NCBI GenBank assembly: GCA_051001975.1
Contig: JBPCMU010000129.1
Coordinates: 7,811-71,810, forward strand
Direction: 5' to 3'
Source: DATAEG01 sp051001975
Lineage (GTDB): Bacteria; Actinomycetota; Actinomycetes; Mycobacteriales; Jatrophihabitantaceae
Length of the DNA stretch: 64,000 nucleotides
The notes under the pieces were generated by a model. It was not told the origin of the DNA and ran no database searches. It saw only the letters and a program-made list of their open reading frames with translations. Positions 45,154-51,970 of the stretch are shown piece by piece (position 1 is the stretch's first letter; every line of letters starts with the position of its first letter). A program made the position numbers and the translations under genes.

Positions 45154-45573
45154 TCATCGCCGATCGAAGACCCGCCGCACCGCGACGATGACGGCGGTGC
45201 CGACAGCGAGGTGCAAGCAGAGCAGGGCCACCCGCGCTGCCGTAGTGGTCGCACCGAGTGGGCCGAGCAAGGACACGGCTAGCACCGACACGGCGATGAT
45301 CGTCCATGTCCGGTTAGGGTCGCGGCGGGCCCGCAGCAACACCCGCAGGCCGAGCCCGGCGAGGGCGACGATTATGCCGACGGCGATGACCGCCGCGATG
45401 CCGACGGGTCGCGAGTGGCCGGCCGAGCCAGTGCGCACTTCGATGCCGAGCAGTGGGTCGGCAACTAGCCAGCCAATGGCGCCGATCAGGGCTGGCGGGA
45501 TAACGATGGCCGGCCAGTCCGTGGGTCGGAGTGCCACCGCGGCTGACGTGGTTCGCAGGTTCGATTCGATCAT
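45154..45573 (-). CDS. Four-helix membrane protein, DUF6069-like
   Basis: 139 residues with four hydrophobic segments: IVIPPALIGAIGWLV, then GIAAVIAVGIIVALAG, TWTIIAVSVLAVSLLG and VALLCLHLAVGTAVIV. The order and the W-L-V-A-D-P-L loop resemble the small actinobacterial DUF6069 family, function unknown. It is upstream of the sensor kinase gene on the same strand (82-base gap) and might be cotranscribed. Confidence 0.75.
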   Translation of the reverse strand: MIESNLRTTSAAVALRPTDWPAIVIPPALIGAIGWLVADPLLGIEVRTGSAGHSRPVGIAAVIAVGIIVALAGLGLRVLLRARRDPNRTWTIIAVSVLAVSLLGPLGATTTAARVALLCLHLAVGTAVIVAVRRVFDRR

Positions 45574-45818
45574 GCGACGGTAGGTCCGGCGGTATGCCGC
45601 GCGGCAGAGTCAGCCATGCCGTTGTCCGCAGTACGAATGTCACAACACGCCGCCCGGCTCTGGACGGCGGAAGTCCACAGCAAGGCGGCGGTGCTACCGC
45701 CGCCGGGCATGCGGTTCGCTACGGTGGGAAGTGGGTGATTTGCCCCGATGGATCAGCAACAGATCGATCTGGCGGGCGCGTCATCACCTCGGAAGGACCT
45801 CGCTGCCCGGGAGGCGCA

Positions 45819-46397
45819 ATGAGTACGCGGATGACGAATGAGCGGTGGCTGGTCGGTGCGGCCGTGCTGGTTGTGGGTTTGCTGCTGGCCGGCTGCGCGT
45901 CGAAGACGAATGCCAGTGGACAGTCGCAGCGCGCGAGTTCGACGGCGGGATCGACCTCCTCGGGTTCCACTGCAGCACCGACTACGCCCGCCGATTCGGG
46001 CACCGTCACCTCGTCGAGCACCGCATCGTCGACATCGGCCTCCCCATCGAAGCCCAAGACCACCCTCGTCCCACCGGACGCACAGCATCCGGCGGCAGGT
46101 GCCTGCGGGCGAGCGACCGGCACGACCGTCGTCATCGACATGAACCCGGACATCCCGGCGCCACGGTGTGTCATCGTGTCGGCCGGCCAGCACCTGCAGG
46201 TGGTGAACTCCACCAACCGGTATCAGCAGACCGGCAAGGTTGTCATGGTCACCTGGGCGCGCAAGGCGGCGCAGTCGGTTCCGGTGGGCGCGAAGTACAC
46301 CTATGCCGAGGCGTTCGGGCAGTACCTTGCGCCTGGCGTGCACTTCCTGCGCATGTCGGCCTACCCAGGCAGTACCGCGTCGATCTGGCTGCGCTGA
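45819..46397 (+). CDS. Putative lipoprotein with cupredoxin-like ending, unknown function
   Basis: 192 residues from ATG 45819, with GGGAGG four bases upstream; the longer frame starts far upstream without a ribosome site. Signal peptide with lipobox LLLAGC, so the protein is lipid-anchored at about Cys23. A low-complexity Ser/Thr spacer of about 55 residues follows, then a small folded domain: TTVVIDMNPDIPAPRCVIVS, HLQVVNSTN and YLAPGVHFLRMSAYPGSTAS. The beta-rich pattern is reminiscent of a cupredoxin-like fold, but no full copper site is evident. Surface-exposed; role unknown. Confidence 0.78.
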   Translation: MSTRMTNERWLVGAAVLVVGLLLAGCASKTNASGQSQRASSTAGSTSSGSTAAPTTPADSGTVTSSSTASSTSASPSKPKTTLVPPDAQHPAAGACGRATGTTVVIDMNPDIPAPRCVIVSAGQHLQVVNSTNRYQQTGKVVMVTWARKAAQSVPVGAKYTYAEAFGQYLAPGVHFLRMSAYPGSTASIWLR

Positions 46398-46403
46398 ATC
46401 TCG

Positions 46404-47614
46404 CTAGCTACTCTGCTTCCAGAGCTGGGCGAACCAACTTGCATATGCGTTTACGACCGAGCCGAGCCGGATTCGGACCAGTTGTTCCTCGGCCAGCACC
46501 ATGGATGAGGGTCGGTAGTCCTCGGACCCGGTCATTACCTCGCGGGTCACCGCGCCGGATCGAGTATGCGCCTTGACCAAGACGAATTTGTCGTGCGTGG
46601 TCATGTGTCTGACGCCGTACAGTGCGGCATCCGGTCGGAAGAACTGCTCGGTGATGATGCGGACAGCGCAGCCCTCCGCGCGTAGCCTGTTGAGTTGCCT
46701 GACTAGGCGCCCCCGCGTGACGTTCGCGTTGACGACCTCCACATAGTCACCCGGCCGGCAGACCAGCGTCGTCAACTCGTTGGTGATCGGGTCGGTCATG
46801 ACGGCGCTGGGGTCGAAGGCGTAGGAGACGGCCTGCCCGGCGGTCCGCCAGCCTGTCGAATTCGTGACAGTGGTGGCAGCGACCTGCCGCTGCGAACGGA
46901 CGAACTCGTCGTAGTAGGCCTGGTAGAGCTTCTTGTCGTTGTAGAAGTAGGCCGCCGAGCCCCCCTGACGGTCGAATTGCTGAGGCGACCAGTTCAGGGT
47001 GGACTCGACTACCGCGGACCCGCCGAAGACGGTCTGGCTTACCGTCATGAACTTCGAGTGCATGCTCGTGCCCGGCCCGGCCCGGCAACCGTGCAGCCGC
47101 GATCGCAGGCGCGGATGTCGGCGAATGCGAAGGCATGGGTGAACTGCTGCCAGGTCCATTGGTCCTTCGTGGGTCTGGTCGGGTATTGCGACTTCTGCAC
47201 CAGAACGTGGACGTGCGCGCCGCGGTACGCGGCAACGGCGCGCAGGTCTGCAAGGAGAGCGTCCGTGGAAGCCGATCCGCCAAAAATGAACATCGACGCC
47301 AGGGTGATGGACGAGTTGGGCGCGGCCGAGCAGATTAGACGGCCCCAGTTGGTCGCGACGACCGGGGTCCGCCCGCGCCGCAAGTTGAACCATGCGGAGG
47401 TTGACCCTGGGCTACTCAGCGGAGTGCACAGCGTCGAGCGCACAGCAACCAGCTTCGATGCCCCGACCCGGTAGCTGACCGTCTTTCCGGCGGGGGGCAG
47501 AACCGTACGGTGGTACAAGCCACGCGTGATGTCGCTGACGCGGACCCACCGGCCGGATCCGATCCGCCGCTCGAGGGTCGCGTGAGAAGCTGAGACCCTG
47601 CCGGTGAGTACCAC
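46404..47614 (-). pseudogene. Phospholipase-D-like protein, frameshifted and lacking its signal peptide
   Basis: Two frames make one protein. The upstream frame (from GTG 47614 or further upstream) encodes RVSASHATLERRIGSGRW, ASMFIFGGSASTDALLADL and FADIRACDRGC. The downstream frame encodes SMHSKFMTVSQTVFGGSAVV (the PLD HxK motif), ESTLNWSP, then RRPDAALYGV-type sequence and a second HDKFVLVKAH motif, ending at 46404. The break falls in three CCCGG copies (47071-47085); with two copies the frame would read VAGPGTSMHSK without interruption. No signal peptide is found in frame, since the upstream frame stops near 47700, so the 5' end also looks lost. Convergent with the lipoprotein gene. Confidence 0.75.
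47071..47085. repeat. Three tandem CCCGG units at the frameshift point
   Basis: CCCGG occurs three times without spacing inside the phospholipase-D-like gene. Losing one unit (minus five bases) restores the reading frame across the HxK motif. A copy change by slipped-strand replication explains the break. Confidence 0.85.
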
Positions 47615-47660
47615 CGCGTCGGACTGCGCGACGTAGTGCCGGCTCGCTGCGATCGGTTGG

Positions 47661-47837
47661 TTGTGCGGTACTGCAGAGATCGCGCAGATGCTGGCGGTCT
47701 CGCGTCAACGCGTCTTCCAGATCACTTCGCGCGACGACTTTCCGGCGCCCGAGATCGAGCTGCACATGGGCAAGATCTGGCGCACCGAAGACGTGCGAGA
47801 GTGGGCGGAGGAGGACGGCAGGGAGACTCACGAGTAG
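47661..47837 (+). CDS. Small HTH DNA-binding protein (AlpA/MerR-like fold)
   Basis: The frame encodes GTAEIAQMLAVSRQRVFQIT, then DDFPAPEIELHMGKIWRTED and VREWAEEDGRETHE, ending at TAG 47835-47837. This is the usual layout of the small actinobacterial HTH proteins related to AlpA-type regulators and excisionases: an HTH, a FPxP turn, W-x-x-x-x-V and a helix. The start is unclear: TTG 47661 gives 58 residues and an in-frame TAG lies shortly upstream; ATG 47688 would cut into the HTH. It overlaps the broken end of the phospholipase-D-like gene in antisense and ends 47 bases from the 3' end of tRNA-Lys. Confidence 0.6.
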   Translation: MCGTAEIAQMLAVSRQRVFQITSRDDFPAPEIELHMGKIWRTEDVREWAEEDGRETHE

Positions 47838-47884
47838 CGTCCGACGGTCGGGACGACTTGCGCGTCGACAGGGTAACTCCATCG

Positions 47885-47960
47885 TGGTGGGCCCCGCGGG
47901 GCTCGAACCCGCAACCTACGGATTAAAAGTCCGCAGCTCTGCCAATTGAGCTAGAGGCCC
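47885..47960 (-). tRNA. tRNA-Lys (TTT)
   Basis: Minus-strand cloverleaf: acceptor GGGCCTC pairing GGGGCCC (one G-U pair), D-arm AGCTCAATTGGCAGAGC, anticodon loop CTTTTAA with anticodon TTT, T-arm GGTTCGAGCCC and encoded CCA (47885-47887). Its 3' end faces the small HTH gene. Confidence 0.96.
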
Positions 47961-48052
47961 TGGGCGTCGGAGCCGGTCCGCAGTGCGGCTCGGCGACCCT
48001 GTCCCGCCGCACAGTCTCTCAGATCGCGGGAGTTGCTCTGCGCAGTCGGCGC

Positions 48053-49588
48053 TCAGTACGGGATTGTCAGGTCGGACACGATCGGATTGTGGTCGGAGGG
48101 GATCACCCCGACCAACCGGCCTTTCGTCAGGTTGATCAGCAGCTTCCAGGTACGCACGCCGACGCCGGGGCTGGCGAAGACGTGGTCGATGCTGTTGTAA
48201 CCACGCGGCGGAGTGCGCAGGTACTGGTTCGCGCTGTTGTAGTCCCGGTTGACCAGCGCCGTCGCGGCCTGCAGCGCGTCGGCGACGTGCGCGGCGCGCA
48301 TCGCCCGGCCCGGTCCGTCGTACTGGTGGGTCGGGCTGAGGTAGGAGTTGAAGTCGCCTGCGTAGACGATCGGCAGGTGGCCGGCCGTCGACGCGTATGC
48401 GGTGGCCTGGGAGAGCAGGGATCGCGTCTCGGTCTCGCGGACCTTGTCATAGGGGAGTCCGGCGCCGACAAGGATGTGCGCCGCGACGAAGAGGAACTTC
48501 GCCCCGGTCACCTTGTTCTGCAGCACTTGGTAGGCCGCCGCCGGTGTTCCGATGAACCAGTGGCCGCCAGCACCGACAGCCCGGTAGGTGTGGTCGTTGT
48601 AGATGATGTACTGGCCGGTGCGCTGGTAACCGTGCTGAGTCGGCGGGGTCTCGGTATAGGCGAGACTCCAGCTCGAGCCCAACGCGGCGGTGAGGGTGTC
48701 GACCTGGCGTTTGCCGCCGTAGCCCTGCACCGGGCCCACCCAGCCGCCGCCCTCCTGGATGCTGATCACGTCCGGGTTGCCCTGGCCGATGAGCTTGATT
48801 ACCCCAGCCTGGCGCTGCGTCGCCCACGGTGCCACCACCGTGCCGTTGACCTTCGTCCCGTCGGCGACGTCGGTGAGCACGTTGTAGGTCATCACCCGAA
48901 GACCCTGCTGGCGCGGCGCGACCGTCGCCGACACCTCGGCGGAGTAGGGCGAGACCCGGTTGGTGTTGATCGCCTGCACCCGAAAGTAGAACTTGCGGCC
49001 GGTGGTCAGCCCGTAGGGCGTGAACTGGGTGTTGCTGCCCCGAATCGGATACACGTGTTGGTTATGGCGCAGGGCGGCGTCGGTGCCGGCCACGATGGAG
49101 TATCCCGTGATCGGGACGCTGCTCCAGGTCAGGTACATCCCCGTCGTGGCGTTGACCACGCGGACGTTCGTCGGTGCGGACGGCCGGAGCGAGACGGACA
49201 GGATGTTGCCGAAGCGGACCTTGGCACCGTTTACCGCTTCGAATCGGTAGTACCAGACTGCGGTCGAGTATTTGAGGCCGTGGATCGACACGGCCGGGCG
49301 CGACGCACTGGCCACCTTGCGGGTCGTCCGCGGCTTGCTCAGGTTCACTGCGTAGACGTCGCTCTTGGTCGTCGACGCGTAGAGCCGGTAGCCGCTAGCG
49401 CTGGTGACTCGGTTCGCCGTCACGGTGAACGCCGTACCGCTCACGGTGCTCACGTGGACGCCGGTCGGTACCGCGAGGGTCGTGGCGCTCGCTGGCGTCG
49501 CCAATGCCACCAACAAGCAGGCTGCCGCGGCAAGGGTGACGAGGGCGCGGGACACGCTCGGGCGCAGACCTGCGGCGGGGGAGGGCAC
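48053..49588 (-). CDS. Secreted endonuclease/exonuclease/phosphatase-family protein with FN3 domains
   Basis: 511 residues from GTG 49588. Signal peptide (ALVTLAAAACLLVALATPASA) with cleavage near residue 35. Two fibronectin-III-like domains span about 40-225. The EEP (DNase I-like) domain follows: LRVMTYNVLTD, VISIQEGG (catalytic Glu), FVAAHILVG, IVYAGDFNSYL (Asp, Asn), SIDHVFAS and VIPSDHNPIVSDL (catalytic Asp-His). The active-site set looks complete. It likely cleaves nucleic acids or phosphoesters outside the cell. No partner genes are evident; 109 bases separate it from the gene upstream. Confidence 0.88.
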   Translation of the reverse strand: MPSPAAGLRPSVSRALVTLAAAACLLVALATPASATTLAVPTGVHVSTVSGTAFTVTANRVTSASGYRLYASTTKSDVYAVNLSKPRTTRKVASASRPAVSIHGLKYSTAVWYYRFEAVNGAKVRFGNILSVSLRPSAPTNVRVVNATTGMYLTWSSVPITGYSIVAGTDAALRHNQHVYPIRGSNTQFTPYGLTTGRKFYFRVQAINTNRVSPYSAEVSATVAPRQQGLRVMTYNVLTDVADGTKVNGTVVAPWATQRQAGVIKLIGQGNPDVISIQEGGGWVGPVQGYGGKRQVDTLTAALGSSWSLAYTETPPTQHGYQRTGQYIIYNDHTYRAVGAGGHWFIGTPAAAYQVLQNKVTGAKFLFVAAHILVGAGLPYDKVRETETRSLLSQATAYASTAGHLPIVYAGDFNSYLSPTHQYDGPGRAMRAAHVADALQAATALVNRDYNSANQYLRTPPRGYNSIDHVFASPGVGVRTWKLLINLTKGRLVGVIPSDHNPIVSDLTIPY

Positions 49589-49697
49589 CGGGGACTCCTT
49601 GATAGACCGGCGATCTCGCGTCGGCGTCGTGTGCGGTCCCCGTTCAGGGGGATTCTTGCACTTAGCGGCGCTGGCGTCCTAATCGATCAACGAATCG

Positions 49698-50678
49698 CTA
49701 CTTCGTCGCTGCGGCAGGGGATGCGGGCTTTGCCGCCGCCGCTGCGGCCGGTGCGGCAGCAGGCTCGGCGACGTTCGGCGACCACGAGTCGACGCCCTTG
49801 AGCGGTCGCTCGTTCAGTAGCAGCACGGCTGGTGAGGCGGCGAACACGGCGAGCGAGAAGACCAGCACAGCGGCGGAGTAACCGTTGACGCCGTGTCCGA
49901 TCTTGCCGAGGATCACGCAGACGAGCACGGCGGCGAACGCGGTTGTCAGCATGAGCGCTGCCGTTCCGACGAGTGAGAGCGCTCGCCACCGACGGGCTTG
50001 TTGGAGTACTTCGTCGGACATCGTGACGACCTTGTCGAGCAGCTCCGCGCGGGCCTTGCCAGCGTGCGTCAACTCCTCGCTCACGCCCTCACGTTGCCGC
50101 AGGATGTCCTCGGCCAGGTTGGACAATCGGCTCGCTGCCACGTGGCCGAACAGGTACTGCTCCGGCGCGACCGAGCGGGTCACCTCATTGGCGAAGGCGC
50201 GCCGGGCTTCACGCTGATCGTTCGCGACGAGTTCTGCGATGTGGGCGGCCTGGGTCTTGCCGAGATGGCTCCACACGTCCGCGGAGATCTCGGTGGCGGC
50301 CAGGCCGATCGGCAACGGGCCGCCGACTGACGCTGCAGCCGGCGCAGCGGAGATCGCGGCATCCTTCTTAGGCGCGGTTGCGTTCGGCGCCGTTGCATTG
50401 GACGAGGCGGGTGGGGCCGCAGTCGCCGGCATCGTGGCCGCAGGTGCACCGAGTGCGGTGATGATGGAAGTGAGGTCCCCGGTCGGCAGGAGGGAAGCCA
50501 CTGTGGGCCCGTTCGGGAGGCCGGACCTCTCACCCAGGTCGGATCGGTAGGCGACGGCCATGCCCTTCGCCCCGGCCGGCGGTTCGGTGACCGTCCAGCC
50601 GCTGTCGCCGAGCCAGCTGCTGATGGCGCGACGAGCGTCGTCGTCCTGCCCTGAAAAATCAACCAGCATCGCCTGCAT
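49698..50678 (-). CDS. Hypothetical protein with two C-terminal membrane helices
   Basis: About 326 residues from ATG 50678 (GTG 50684 and ATG 50666 are close alternatives). I do not recognise the family. The N-terminal 70 residues look like a small folded domain (LVDFSGQDDDARRAISSWLG). They are followed by an Ala/Pro-rich linker and a helical region with heptad-like spacing (DILRQREGVSEELTHAGKAR). Two helices come next (ALSLVGTAALMLTTAFAAVL and AAVLVFSLAVFAASPAVLLL), then an Ala/Pro tail. A signalling or scaffold membrane protein is possible. Neighbours give no clue. Confidence 0.7.
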   Translation of the reverse strand: MQAMLVDFSGQDDDARRAISSWLGDSGWTVTEPPAGAKGMAVAYRSDLGERSGLPNGPTVASLLPTGDLTSIITALGAPAATMPATAAPPASSNATAPNATAPKKDAAISAAPAAASVGGPLPIGLAATEISADVWSHLGKTQAAHIAELVANDQREARRAFANEVTRSVAPEQYLFGHVAASRLSNLAEDILRQREGVSEELTHAGKARAELLDKVVTMSDEVLQQARRWRALSLVGTAALMLTTAFAAVLVCVILGKIGHGVNGYSAAVLVFSLAVFAASPAVLLLNERPLKGVDSWSPNVAEPAAAPAAAAAAKPASPAAATK

Positions 50679-50820
50679 GGCCACCCCGTCGCTCAGCCGT
50701 CCACGGTTGGGGGACCGACGTGATCGTGCGGACCGGACGGTGAGCAGATCATGCCGTGTGGGATCCCGAAGCGGAAGACCGAGCGGGACCCGGCAGTTGC
50801 CGTGGTAGGTGAGTAGCGGG

Positions 50821-51555
50821 TCAGCTGAACGTATGACCGCCATTGACAGCGAGCCGTTCGCCGATGATGAAGGCGGCTCCGTCGGAGGCGAGGAACAGCA
50901 CGGTTGCTGCGATGTCGGCGGGCGTGCCGCTGCGCTGGATTGCCGTGTCATCTCGATAGTCCTGCAACAGGTTCTCCGGGGTGCCCTCATGGCGTTCCAC
51001 CGGGATCCACCCCGGCGCGATCAGGTTGACCGTGATGCCGAACCGGCCGAGCTCCAACGCCCATCCGCGGGTCAGCCCAAGCATGGCGCCCTTGGCCGCC
51101 ATATACGCCGACCAGCCCAGGTCCCCACGTTCGAAGAGGTCCGACCCGATATGGATGATCCGGCCGACGCCGGCCCGCTTCATGCCGGGGAGCACTGCTT
51201 GGGCGAGCAGCAGCGGACTCTTGGCGAAGAAGTCGAGGTGGCGCTGCACGTCCGGCCAGGTCAGCTCTTCGAAGCCGATGACGGGCTGTGGCCCGGAAGC
51301 ATTGGCGACGAGTACCTGTACATCGCCGAGTGAGCCGGAGATCGCGTCGACCATCCCGCGGACGGCCTGCTCATCGGTGACGTCGGCCGGAAACGCGGTG
51401 GCGGTACCACCTGCGTCCGCGATACTGCTGGCCACCGCGCTGGCCGCATCGATGATGAGATCGTTGACCGCGACCGCGTACCCGGCTGAGCCCAACGAGC
51501 GAGCGATCTCCGCGCCGAGTCCACGCCCGGCCCCGGTCACCAGCGCAACCCGCAT
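50821..51555 (-). CDS. Short-chain dehydrogenase/reductase
   Basis: 244 residues from ATG 51555 with GGAAGG upstream; ATG 51582 is a longer option. Classical SDR: VALVTGAGRGLGAEIARSL (TGxxxGxG), VLVANASG (NNAG variant), IIHIGSDLFERG with the catalytic Ser, and the YMAAK catalytic Tyr and Lys. The C-terminus is LFLASDGAAFIIGERLAVNG, as in FabG-like enzymes. It probably reduces or oxidises a keto/hydroxy substrate with NAD(P); the substrate is unknown. It lies at the boundary to the accessory region. Confidence 0.88.
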   Translation of the reverse strand: MRVALVTGAGRGLGAEIARSLGSAGYAVAVNDLIIDAASAVASSIADAGGTATAFPADVTDEQAVRGMVDAISGSLGDVQVLVANASGPQPVIGFEELTWPDVQRHLDFFAKSPLLLAQAVLPGMKRAGVGRIIHIGSDLFERGDLGWSAYMAAKGAMLGLTRGWALELGRFGITVNLIAPGWIPVERHEGTPENLLQDYRDDTAIQRSGTPADIAATVLFLASDGAAFIIGERLAVNGGHTFS

Positions 51556-51598
51556 GGCCTCACCTTCCCTCGGTCCGGTCATCACATCACGAGCGACC

Positions 51599-51856
51599 TC
51601 AAAAAGGTGGCGGGTCGGGGCCCGCGGCAGGCGTGCCATTCATCGCGTCAGGCTGACCCGTATTCACCACGACGGTGGTGGGTAGCGGGTCGGGCCGGGT
51701 CTGGAATTGGTGGCCGGTGGGGCTGGTCCAGGTGGTGGATCCGTCGGGTTGCCGCTCTGGAAGCCAGTCGGTTTGGTGTTTGCATCGATGATGCCTGCGG
51801 CACAGGGGGTGCAGGTTGCTGACAAGGTCTAAGGCTGTCCTCCAAGAGCGCGGGGT
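51599..51856 (-). pseudogene. 3' remnant of an HNH endonuclease (DUF222-type) gene
   Basis: An 85-codon frame, opened by a TAA at 51857-51859, reads SWRTALDLVSNLHPLCRRHH then RCKHQTDWLPERQPDGSTTW and TSPTGHQFQTRPDPLPTT. The NLHPLCRRHHRxK segment followed by WTSPTGH is the C-terminal HNH nuclease end of the abundant actinobacterial DUF222/HNH proteins. The DUF222 part and first half of the HNH are missing and no start is present. These repeated genes are frequent recombination points, which fits a border between core and accessory DNA here. Confidence 0.75.
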
Positions 51857-51970
51857 TTAGCTGATGATTGCGTTCCGTGATGGTTCGGGCTACTCTGCGC
51901 GCACTGCCACTTCACGGCCTGTGTGACCGTCGAGTCGGCCCCCCGCGTTATGTACGGGAGTCTGGTTCTC

